Shown here: piece by piece, positions 23,039-34,200 of the stretch | How positions within the stretch are numbered: position 1 is the first letter of the stretch | How the letters are laid out: each line of letters opens with the position of its first letter | Assembly: GCF_000003815.2 (NCBI RefSeq) | Contig: NW_023365706.1 | Coordinates: forward strand, 34,402 to 98,401 | DNA length: 64,000 bases | DNA from: Branchiostoma floridae | Taxonomy: Eukaryota > Chordata > Leptocardii > Amphioxiformes > Branchiostomatidae | Direction: 5' to 3' | The notes under the pieces: model-generated | Told to the model about the DNA's origin: nothing | The model's database searches: none | What the model saw: only the letters and a program-made list of their open reading frames with translations | Translations under genes and position numbers: made by a program

Positions 23039-26000
23039 CTGGATGGGAATATCACACAAGTGGGCTAATTACATGTACGCTGAAGGTCTTTGTCATTCAT
23101 TATATGATAAACCCATCGTCTCTAAAGACGGGCGGAGGCCAATGATGATGTATAAACAACTACATAAACAATTTGATTCCACGAATAATAATTAAGTTAA
23201 CATTATGTTTGACCACATGTTCATACGTACAAACAAGACTGACTTGTTTGGCTCACCTGAAGGTGTTTTACTCACCTGAGGTGTTTTACTCATCTGAAGG
23301 TGTTTTACTCACCTGAAGGTGTTTTACTCACCTGAAGGTGCTGTATTCTGCGTAGCGTGATTCATTGTTCCAGTCCACGAGGTCAATCCTCATGCGATAG
23401 TTCTCCTGACTGGTCAGGAGGTGGATGTTCTCGTTCCCCAGCCAGTACTCCCCGCTCTTGTTCCCAAAGCCCAGTTTGTACTCCTCCCAGGTCCGGTTGA
23501 AGGGAACCGACCCGTCCTGCCGCCGCTGGATCACGGTCCAACCGCCTCCTGTGGGGAGAAAGTAAGGTTAGCAAATAGGAAATGCAAGAAATGCAAGCAA
23601 TTTGTTAGTGAAAGTGAAAACATACACGCACACACATACACACACGCACACATACGCATTCAATAACTCATACACAAACGCCCGTACATACACAACTATA
23701 CACACAAACACATATTGAAACAAACACACAGACACCCATACATACACACAGATACACACACACAAACACACACGCATACACATACACACACACACACGCG
23801 CGCATACACATACACACACACACGCATGCACATACATACACAAACACGCACACATACATACATGCAGAATAAAAGGTAAAGGCGCAAACCTCCCATGTTT
23901 AGTAAAAAAAACTACCTGCGGTATCCATGTCACAGTACGCCTCCACATCAGCGGGGAGGAGGCCGATTGGATAAACTCCACATGTGGTCACTCCTGATGA
24001 TTGGTACTCAGCGCAGTCGTCCCCTGGAAAACGACAAAAAATCTTGTTTCCAATTCCAAAGTTGAATAAAAAGGTCAGGAAACAACAGGTACATGCATCA
24101 TACCTGCTTCACAGACGACTCCCGCGTCTTCCTTGTGGGTACAGTCGTGGTCTCCCCACCTGTTGATCTCACAGTCCGCTACAGAAGACTCGTTCCCCGT
24201 GCAGTTGAGATTGTCCAGCCAGATGTTTCCTGTTCCTTCAGGAAAAACTCCTCCCACCCTGGCGACTCCACCCCGATACCCAAGCTGTCTACAGACCACC
24301 TGGGCGTCCCTGTCGTCAAACCCGTCATCACAGACCGTTCCCCAGTCTCCTTTTCCGGACCGGGCCTCCACTCGGCCTTCTGATAAACTCTGTCCTCCGA
24401 CAAGTTGGAGGGACACACCACCTGTACATGTGCAATCACAATTATTGATACATCATGGCAATGTTGCCCTTTGGTACAAAAAATGAATCACCTCCTCCAC
24501 ATTACCTAATAATGTCTCAGTCACGTCGATGAAGGTTAGACATACAGGTAGTAAGATATGCCCCAAAGGAGTTACTCAACGAACAGTTACTCAAGCAACT
24601 GGGTATGATTTTGGAAACTGTCAGACGTTAGGTAGTGTCCACTATATTTCGTCTGTGACACTGTGTCACTATGTCTCAGCCAGTGTTCGCAAGCTTATAT
24701 GTCCCGCAATTATATCATTTTTATGACCATGTAAGTATATGACTATAACCTGAACAGACCAGTTGTACATCCTGGCTATGATGGCAGTCAGAAGGTCCCC
24801 AGCTGAAGCCACAGGACAGGATGTTGGTCTCGTCTCCGCTGCAGGTGACGTCACCCAGCCAGATGTTCTCCGACCCTTCTCCGATGTCGGCCTGCCCAGA
24901 TGACGTCACCCCGCCGGTATAACCCATCTGTCTGCACACGAACCCGGCCTCAGCCTCGGTCCAGCTGGTGTTGCACACGGCACCCCACTCTAACGCTTCC
25001 CACGGCCGGATTTGCAGCCGTCCTTTCCAGGGAGCCCGACCGCCAACCAGCCGGAGTGCTGCGTCTCCTATGGCCACATCAAACATGTTGTTGTTTTCGT
25101 TATGAGCAATGTGTATTTCTTCTGTTACAGACATTCAAAAGTTCATTGTTTAGCCTAGAAAACTTTCCCAGAATGGCTCACATATCTAAGCCATCCTTAC
25201 CTTCACAGACGTTGTCAGGGGAGATACACAGCTGCAGGTAAAATATAAAAAAACATAAACAATACATTTAAACTACTAAGAAACTACCTTTACCTTCACA
25301 GACGACTCCTACATCCTCCTTGTGTGAACAGTCACTCCGTCCCCAGGAGTCAGCAGGACAGTCTCCAAGGTCCGTCTCGTTGCCCCTGCAGGCCACCTCG
25401 TCCAGCCAGACGTTCCCCGAACCTTCCCCAAAATGACCCGCCAGTTTCACCTCCAGGGCCGCCCCGAAGCCGAGCTGTCTGCAGACAACATGAGCGTCCT
25501 GCAGGTCAAAGTTGTCATCACAGACGGAGCCCCATTGGCCGGTACCGTTTCGGACCTCCACTCGGCCTTCAATCGGGGTCAAGCCGCTGGCAAGACGAAT
25601 TTGGATACCTAAAAAGGTGAGTTTTTGAAGATGAGTTCAGAATGATTCGGTATGGTGAGTGGCAAGGCACCTATATCAGCTGCTCCCGAATGTTGTGAGT
25701 AGGTGTGAACTTCGATTAGGATTCCAACAACCAGTAGCGCTGAAGTTTTGAATAGTAACAGCTATATATTTATAAATGCAAAAAGGATATTCGAACATTC
25801 ATGAAATTGAGCCTCTGGCTGTATCAAATCAATGCAGACGGGAATCTTACCGGAGATAGAAGTTGTATATTCCGTTGTGACAGCTGACGAAATAGTGGGG
25901 CGAGTAGTAAGTGTTATTGTAGCTGTAGTTGTGCTCTTTGGACCTGCTGCAGTTGTGGACACTGACTGATTCGGCGATACCACGTGAGTTGTTGAGACCA

Positions 26001-28299
26001 CTGGATGATTTGACGACACCTTCTTACTTGCTGAGACCTCAGTTGTGGATGCTGACGATGAGGGGCTCGTCGCCTTGGTTGGTGGTATGGTTTCGGTTGG
26101 TACCGATTTTTCACAGGGACACTGACGTGCAGTACGAAACACAATTTTTACTTAACACGGAACAGGAATTTGTTGCAATTAAATGAACTCAGAACTATGC
26201 AAACAAGATGTAGACACGTTTTAGGTAGCCCAGTAGGAAACAAGAAGGGAGAGAACGTCAAGACAGGAAGCAGTAATTGCGATGTCCTAATTTTGAGAGG
26301 TCTTTAAATATCACAATTTTAAATATCACCCTCAACAACACTCGTGAACGAACAGGTATTTATTTACAATATTTCAAGTTGCCCAGTTGATGTTTTGATT
26401 AATGCCAATAAAAAAAAAACACTAAAACACTAAGTTTCCATATTGTCAAATATGGAAACCTGACAATATTGTGTAAAATGAGTGTAAAATACAAATGTAT
26501 CTATATTTGGAACGATCTGACCTCCCTGAGAATTTTACTTCTGCGATAACCTTTAAAAGAAGCCTTAGAAACTATTTACTATCAAACTCCAGCCACTCCT
26601 AAAAGTTTTCATAATGGCACGCTTTTTTTGTCTGATTTATAGTATCATAAGTTATGTTGTACATATTTCTCAGTTAGTGATTCCTTTGGTTGATTGTTGA
26701 TATTTTGCTATTAATGTTGTTATTTAATTTTTCATATAATTCATATTCTGATTGGTATTGGTTTAGTCAAACGGAGGAGGGCTTTGTATAAGCCTTGCAT
26801 GCTTCTCCCTACCTCCTGCACTTTTAATTACTTTTCTTCACTTAACTGTTGTTGTTGTTGTTGTGCGAGACAAACAAACAGACTGGACTGCCACCACATA
26901 TTACATAAAGAGGCCCTTTGCCATATACATGTAATGTTCAAGTGTTCTTTACTTTTTTGGTATGCTACCTGCAGTGTTTATATGGCTAAAACAGGACATA
27001 CGAAAGGAACAGAACTAATTCTGTTTTTTTTTTTACCTTTGTTATGCTTGAGGAGTTTTGGTGGTTGTGTACAGGTGAGGTTCGTGAATGATTCTTTACC
27101 TGACCGAGAGTGATCCTTGCGGAATTTAAATGCGGTAAAAGTGCAGGTAAACATGGTTGAAACTACACCACAACCAACGTACCTTCTGTCTGATATGCTA
27201 TATAGAAAAGGATATTGGCCATTGCTTTTTAACCATCTGTTGCCCATTTCACCGAAGTATACAAATACAAACGATTTATAGTCAAGTCAAGTCAAAGTTT
27301 ATTGCAAATTGGAAAACGGGTACAATGTATGGCAAACTTAGGTAACGTTATAATGTATAAGGCAACCAGTAATATATAAGCTGAAGCATCCTTTCCTGTA
27401 CACGAAGGGAGGGGGGGGGGGGGAATAATATTTGTTAGGTCGAAATGGTAGTAGCACAATACGATAGACCAAAGGTTAGTGAATAAAATTTTGACGCATA
27501 CCTGAAAGCGCTGGTGAATGGTCACGTTATGCTCGTACAGGATCGAGGTCATGTTGTCCAGTTGGAGCTGTACTTGGCTCACGTTCAGCGCAAGTTCCCT
27601 GTTTCTGTCTCTCTCCTCCGCCAGTTGGTCAGAAAAACTGTTGAGCATGCCGATAAACTTTGTCTCCTGTAGAAGCAATGTCTGCGTCAGGTTTTGTACT
27701 AGTCGGTCACCCCTGCGTTTCTCGTCTGAGAGTTCATTGGACATGTTCTGTGACTGGCTTTGGAGACGAATTTCTTGTTTTTGTAGCAACCTTGTCTGAT
27801 TCTGTTCCAGCTGTACAATTTTTACTCTTTCTTCTGAAAGTTGGTAGTACAGACTGTCTACCCGGCCTTGCTGCAATATTTTTTGTTCTTGTAGCTCTTG
27901 TGTCAGATTCTGTACCTGGTTTTGGAGACGAGTTTCTCGTTCTTGTAGTCCCCGTGTCAGGTTCCGTTCCAGCTGTGCGCTCCTGACTTTCTCCTCCGAC
28001 AGTTCAGAAGACAAACTGTCCACCCTTGACAGCAGTGTGTCCACCAGCGACGACAGGCGATCCACCTGATTTTTCAAGCGGCCCGTTTCCTCCTTGGTCT
28101 CGGCGAGCTGCCGCTCGAGGCCCGGCGGTGTGCAGCCCTCAGTACGGGACCCAGGCGGAACCACATAGGTGTAGGTACAGTAGCCCTTGTCTACATACTC
28201 CCGCAGGACGGACCCAGCCTGGTCGGTTCTGGTGTCCTGGGCTCGGGCAGGGAAACTGCCGGACAGAAGGAAGACAGCGAGCAGTGCGACACTCGCCAT
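22702..28299 (-). CDS. Locus 2: secreted coiled-coil, three-SRCR, fibrinogen-like protein
   Basis: Joined exons: 27502-28299, 25851-26121, 25294-25608, 24750-25067, 24104-24421, 23916-24023, 23332-23548, 22702-23038. The ATG at 28299 begins a signal peptide (hydrophobic residues 2-20, cut near ARA-Q). Next come [19 protein letters not shown], which resembles the QCAYTFILP Cys motif of angiopoietins, then an 18-residue-repeat coiled coil with N-glycosylation sequons, a Ser/Thr linker, SRCR domains of types a, b and c, and a full FReD. All phases fit (0, 1, 1, 1, 1, 1, 2), so the gene looks intact. The C-terminus runs seven residues past the usual KIRP. Probably a multimeric extracellular lectin or scavenger-type protein; ligand unknown. 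Confidence 0.85.
23250..23338 (-). repeat. 19-bp splice-donor repeat array, locus 2
   Basis: About five units ACCTTCAG|GTGAGTAAAAC next to FReD exon b; same unit as in loci 1, 3 and 7. Confidence 0.88.
23332..23548 (-). CDS. Locus 2 FReD exon b
   Basis: 217 bp, [13 protein letters not shown] to RYAEYSTF, phase 1 to 2. Followed in the intron by about five 19-bp donor repeats (23255-23335). Confidence 0.92.
23620..23860. repeat. (CA)n-rich microsatellite in FReD a-b intron, locus 2
   Basis: CACACA/TACACA repeats; all ORFs here are artefacts. Confidence 0.85.
23916..24023 (-). CDS. Locus 2 FReD exon a
   Basis: 108 bp, [10 protein letters not shown] to [10 protein letters not shown], phase 1 to 1. 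Confidence 0.88.
24104..24421 (-). CDS. Locus 2 SRCR 3 (type c)
   Basis: 318 bp, phase 1 to 1. [18 protein letters not shown] and NIWLDNLNC, ending KEDAGVVC. Six cysteines. Confidence 0.9.
24750..25067 (-). CDS. Locus 2 SRCR 2 (type b)
   Basis: 318 bp, phase 1 to 1. Marked by [23 protein letters not shown] and [11 protein letters not shown]. Six cysteines. Confidence 0.88.
25294..25608 (-). CDS. Locus 2 SRCR 1 (type a)
   Basis: 315 bp, phase 1 to 1. [35 protein letters not shown]: six cysteines, no C1/C4 pair. Nearly identical to SRCR 1 of loci 3, 5 and 7. Confidence 0.9.
25851..26121 (-). CDS. Locus 2 Ser/Thr-rich linker exon
   Basis: 271 bp, phase 0 to 1. Opens CPCEKSVP and continues as Ser/Thr/Pro-rich sequence likely to be O-glycosylated. 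Same position and phases as the linkers of loci 3, 4 and 5. Confidence 0.75.
26470..26880 (+). pseudogene. Possible LINE 3' remnant in locus 2 intron 1
   Basis: Broken frames give IWNDLTSL and a short basic stretch resembling the end of CR1-like LINE ORFs, then a (TTG)n run. Weak; could be chance. Confidence 0.25.
27502..28299 (-). CDS. Locus 2 exon 1: signal peptide, Cys motif, coiled coil
   Basis: 798 bp ending CAG|GTATGC, phase 0. About eight 18-residue units alternate between NLTQELQEQ-type and SLSDELSEE-type. Many carry N-x-T/S. Confidence 0.88.
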
Positions 28300-29520
28300 C
28301 TTGTTTATTAAAACGACTGCGTCATAACTTGATTTTCAAGTTTCAAAGGAAGGGCGCCATCTTGGAGGAAGTAAATCAATCACCTAAGTCACACCCTGAC
28401 ACCTGGTCGGTGCAGTATCCATAGCAACACAGCTGCCTTTGTTACGGAAGTAGGTCACACCTGCTTTTGCTACCAGTCGGAAGTTTGAAGTTAAGGAAGT
28501 ACGTCACACCTGGTTGAGAACGACCTGACGGACGTTTGCCTCATCTCCAGCACAGGTAGGTCTTAAGTCATTTCAAACAGAACCTTAGTTGGCTTAACAT
28601 AGTATCAAAACTTGACAAGGAGTGCAGCCGGGCAAGGAGGGATAATTTGCCTCAATGGAAAATGGACACTCCTTGGCCAGTTCTGATACCATCGTATGCC
28701 ATTGTAGGATCTGTTTGAGATTATGTCTTAAAGCTGTTGTGAATGTCAGATGGAGGACTCCAAAACGGGCAGGTGTAAGACAGGGGGTTGACTTTTCCAT
28801 CTGGCTATCAAATAGGACAGTCGGCTGGCGGAAACATGACCACCAACACAGGAAATATGAGCATTACCGCTCAACGTCTAAATAAAAAAAATATTCTGGG
28901 GACAGCACAAAGCATTTTCATGCCCCTAAGGAAGTTTTACTACAAGCACACTAAGACAAACTCAGCTTCAGGTCCATAGTATTTATTGCTCCTTTTGTTT
29001 TGTAGATGCTAATCATATGACAAAAGTCTACGTTTGTATGGTGACAATAAAATATATGTTAGTAGGAAATTGTGAGTACACATTTCCATTCACCAGGTTT
29101 ATCCCTTTAAACACCAGGGACCTGACCGAGTTGTCTGTGACTGGCGGTGGGGAAAGCGCCATATGTGCCCGACGACGATTCTGCTACGTATACGTCTCGG
29201 CGATTCTTCAAACTCCGTATGTAACTTTGTAGAATAAACTATAACTTAATTGTCCTCTTCAACTCAATTTGAAAGCGTTAAGACTTGTTATGTATGAAAA
29301 CGACTATTTGGTACTTTTCAATCTTCATGCCACCGAGTCAGACAACGGGAAATCTTACGGGAGACCCTGCCACTGCCCCCGAGGAAATCTCGCTCACTAC
29401 ACGGTGCCGGTTTGTCTTGGTTCTCGGGACTTCACTACACGTCGAACCTTAAAAAAAAAGGCTTCATACAAAATATGTTCGAAAGAGCATGTGTGTGTAT
29501 AAATCTTCTAACTTAACAAC
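28300..29520 (-). promoter_or_regulatory. 5' flank of locus 2 with recurrent upstream element
   Basis: Contains the element at 28501-28558 (ACGTCACACCTG...GAACGACCTGACGG, then TCATCTCCAGCACAGGT), shared upstream of all family loci, and a block at 29046-29230 shared with loci 3 and the orphan flank. No TATA box stands out. Could be promoter or noncoding first exon. Confidence 0.5.
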
Positions 29521-30600
29521 GTTCGTAGTTTTCCCTGCTTTTGGCTCTAGTGTAAGAAACAGTGACTAGTGCCTTGCTGTTAGCACGTCTCAAAAGCGAC
29601 ACGCTACGGTCGGTCCAAGTACTGCAACCAGCCCTTTCCTCAAACTCGTTCAGGTAAACATTTTCTGTGCATTGAAGAGACGCTAACAGCTACAAAGACA
29701 CTGCAACAAACCCTCTTTATTAGTTTTTCTAGGTACAAAGAATGGAGTTATCCGATACAGGAAAGCTCACTGGGTTGTACATCTACAGTCAGTCTTGGTG
29801 TACTGAATGGGGTAACCAGGATACGCCGAAAGGACTAGAATGGTCACAGGGTCAAAGTGTATTGTACCCTGATTACCCAGATCAAAATTATACCGCACGG
29901 ACTGTCGATCTAAAACGCAAAGGATTTTCGTACGTTTATTCTGATCTCAAACGTGTTATTACAGATTTTCTTACCACCATGTAAGGTTTTACTAAAACCT
30001 CCTAGTCCCCACAATAGAGAAGTACAGGACAACAAAGCATTACACCATTCTGACAACTTTCTAATGTCACTAGAAGCTACGGTCGTGCTTTTTATCAAGA
30101 TCTGTTATATAACGTTAATGCAATACAACATGAATGCATATTGTTATGAGTTGAATTTAACACTTGATGATAGTAGATCCACCCACTTTGCATCACTTCA
30201 ACTGTATTTCATTACACCTTTCGTACTTGAGCAGTGAATGCTGTATTCCGATTAATGCAGTTAAAACAAGTATTTTCATGTATTCTTACATTTATCCTTT
30301 AACTTTTACTTCGTTCAATTCTGTGCAAGGCATTTATAAGCAGTAACAACCCGAATACTACAAACCATTGATGAAATTGGATACAAAATACGAAAAGTAG
30401 AAATCTGACAAAACACTTGCAGCTTATAATTAGTGCATTTATGCAAGATCGAATTGTTAAATTACCGGCCGTGAACAGACAGATTTGTGAACTTAAGATG
30501 ATTGTTATTCTGCAGGAAGGTGGCTACACTCACACAATATGACTGGTTTCAATTCCTAATTTTGCTGATCAACAAATTAATCAAAACACTAACAGAGTCC
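29520..30600. repeat. Intergenic between loci 3 and 2, copy of type II 3' flank
   Basis: 29580-30000 and 30000-30600 match 39600-41160 left of locus 4's upstream neighbour region, showing that loci 3 and 4 share a second type of 3' flank. One copy here of the unit that is tandem at 39772-40530. No gene. Confidence 0.65.
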
Positions 30601-30627
30601 ACACAGGGAGTGTAGAAGGCATGTTGA

Positions 30628-30943
30628 TTATGGCCTGATCTTCATAGACACAGACTTCAGGGAGTAACTGAAGCCTCTCCAGTGGTACCACATCACACCT
30701 TGCCCGACTGGACAGGAGCTCCCACAGTTGCCCAGGTAGCGGCCGTTGAGGCAGGAGTTGCTGCAGAGCCCAAACCACCAGCCGACCTGTCCGTATCCCT
30801 GGGAACAATGGCCGCTACTCCAGTCATCATTGTCCCTGTCCACAGTGGAGAACCTCCGCCCGTTGTTGTGAGCCATGGAGTTTCCCGCGGTGCCTGAATA
30901 CCCGGAAATGTGAAGCCGGTACCCGTCCGAATCACCGGATACA
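30628..30943 (-). CDS. Locus 3 FReD exon c and stop
   Basis: 316 bp; [29 protein letters not shown] then TAA. An extra Cys (SNSC) lies just after GWWF. Confidence 0.92.
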
Positions 30944-31138
30944 CTAGATGGGAATATAAAACCAGCGGGCTTATATGAACAATAAAATCCTTCATCATAA
31001 ACAACTACAAAAACAATTTGATTCGAGGTATACTTAAATGAGGCTACACCTTCATACTCACTCATACATTTACATACATTACATTACATACAGACTCAAA
31101 TAAGCAATCACACGAGATTACCTGTATGCAAACATACA

Positions 31139-31207
<69 letters not shown>

Positions 31208-34200
31208 TATAGATAGATAGATATAGATAGATAGATAGATAGATAGAGAGATAGATATATATCTGCACATATGGGAGTACAGAAGTGCCCAAAAACGCAT
31301 CGATCGTGTATTCACACGTACACGCAAACATGCATACAAACACACTTATACACTCATAAACACACATATACATATACAGACACTTATGCACTCACATCAA
31401 CACACACGCACACACATGAACACTTAGATATGCATATACGAGTATTTGCGTGTCTAAAGGTGTTTAACTCACGTAAATGTATTTTACTCACCTAAAGTCG
31501 CTTTATTCCCCTCAATGTGTTTTATTCACCTGAAGGCGTTTTACTCACACAAAAGTATTTACTCATATGAAGGTGTTTTACTCTCCTGAAGGAAGGTCCA
31601 TGTTTTGCTCACTTGAAGCTGTTTTACTCACCTGAAGGTGCTTTACTCACCTGAAGGTGTTTTGCTCACCTGAAGGTGTTTTAATCACCTGAAGGTATTT
31701 GACTCACCTGAAGGTGTTTTACTCACCTGAAGGTGTTTGACTCACCTGAAGGTACTTTACTCACCTGAAGGTGTTTTACTCACCTGAAGGTGTTTTACTC
31801 ACCTGAAGGTACTGTATTCTGCGTAGCGTGATTCGTTGTTCCAGTCTACGAGGTCAATCCTCAGGCGATAGTTCTTCTGATTGGTCAGCAGGTGGATGTT
31901 CTCGTTCCCCAGCCAGTACTCCCCGCTCTTGTTCCCAAAGCCCAGTTTGTACTCCTCCCAGGTCCGGTTGAAGGGAACCGACCCGTCCTGCCGCCGCTGG
32001 ATCACAGTCCAACCGCCTTCTGTGGAGAGAAAGTAAGGTTAGCAAATAGGAAATAATTTGACTTATTCCGGGCTCTATAGACTGAGCAGCACAGCTGAAC
32101 TAGGTTCGCTGATGAAGGATAGGGAGGAGCGGAGTAGGAGGGTCCAGCATGCTTCCCGTGTTGGCATCTGATGATGATGTCCTCGACTTACTGACTGACT
32201 GTAATTAACCAATTTGTTAGTGAAAGAGATAAAATGACATACACGCACAAACAGACAACATGCACACATACGCATACAATAACTCATACAAACATACTCC
32301 CATACATTCACAACTACACACACAAACACATATTCAAACACACACAGACACGCATACATACACACTGATACACACACAAATACACGCATGCACATACACA
32401 CATGCATAAAAGGTAAAGACACAAACTTCCCATGTTTTATAGTAAAAAAAACCCTACCTGTGGTATCCATGTCACAGTACGCCTCCACATTAGCGGGGAG
32501 GAGGCCGATTGGGTAGACTCCACTTGTTGTCCATCCGGATGAATGATACCCTGCACAGTCGTCCTCTAGAAAACGACATAAAGAAAAAAATAATTTTGTT
32601 TCAAGTCCTACATCAACAAATTTGAATAATAGGTTATGAAACAACAAATGCATGCATTATACCTAAAGGACTGGACATGAAGGACATCAGCCCAGCTGAC
32701 GAGACTGGCCGAAGATCGCCAGAACTGAAAAGCAATTGTGAACAGTCTAACTGCCCCTACGGCCACCTAAGCTACGGGACGAATATGTTATGATGATAAT
32801 GATACCTAGAACACAGACGACTCCTGCGTCCTCCTTGTGGGTACAGTCGTGGTCTCCCCACCTGTTGATCTCACAGTCCGCTACAGAAGACTCGTTCCCC
32901 GCGCAGTTGAGATTGTCCAGCCAGATGTTTCCTGTCCCTTCGGGAAAAACTCCTCCCACCCTGGCGGACCCTGTGATGTACCTGAGCTGTCTACAGACCA
33001 CCTGGGCGTCCCTGTCGTCAAACCCGTCATCACAGACCGTTCCCCAGTCACCGTTTTCGGGCCGGACCTCCACACGGCCTTCTGATGAACTCTGACCTCC
33101 GGTAAGTCGGATGGAAACCTCACCTATACCATTATATGGAGGTATCTGGTATCTGACTGGTGGATATTTGATTTCAATTGAAACGGTTAAATTATAGTTT
33201 AAATGGATTCCTGAAAATAGTAAACTTTTTCCAACCGTGTTTCCTCAGACATCAAATTAATACTGTAAAATTCAGCATCATCGTCAGCTCTTTTACTCGT
33301 CATTTCGTTTTAAAAATGCGGCAAAATGGTAAGTTTCCTCCACTGATATGATCCATGAATCTATTATACTGCAAATATATGATCCATGAAATCGCTGCAC
33401 GTATAAAGAAAGATTAATTGTGACCGGCGTTTATGATAAATATTTCGATAAGGCAACGCCTATATGTAAATAATGATTTTGTGCAACACATGCAAACTCC
33501 GTACCTGTGCAGACGACCCCAGCGTCCTGGCTGTGGCTGCAGTCTTGGTTACCCCAACTCTGAATCTGACAGTCCTCTACAGAAGATTCTGCCCCGCTGC
33601 AGCCGACATTCTGTAACCAGATGTTTCCCGTCCCTTCTCCGAAGTCTCCTCCTGCCGTGGCGACTCCACCCCGATACCCGAGCTGTCTACAGACCACCTG
33701 GGCGTCCCTGTCGTCAAACCCGTCATCACAGACCGTTCCCCATTCTAACTCACCGGACCGAACCTCCACGCGGCCTTGTAACGGGCTCTGGATGCCGGTA
33801 AGGCGGACGGACACACCACCTGTGATGTTGAATAAAGAAGATCATCAACTATAGGCGTTGTCCCGAAACGCCGTTTAGTGACCATAGCCTTCACCGTGGT
33901 CTCAGTACTATCACCACTGGCATTTTTGTAGACTTGTATTGCGATTAAATCTTGTTCATATATTGAAATAATTTTCCGCATGACCCAAATCTAAGTAAGA
34001 ACCAACCTGTACAGACAACAGCTACATCCTGGCAATGATCACAGTCAGAAGGTTCCCAGCTGGAGTCACAGGATGTGATGCTGATGTCGCCTTCATCACA
34101 GGTGACGTCACCCAGCCAGAACCGGCCATTCCCCTCCCCAAAAGCTGCCAGGTTGGCGCTAACTCCACCTGTATAACCCAGCTGCCTGCAGACAAACTCA

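Noticed and set aside
24093-24486. Plus-strand ORFs over SRCR exons (also 32790-33095, 49643-49994, 60796-61071)
   Set aside because: Antisense shadows that recur simply because the SRCR exons are near-identical.
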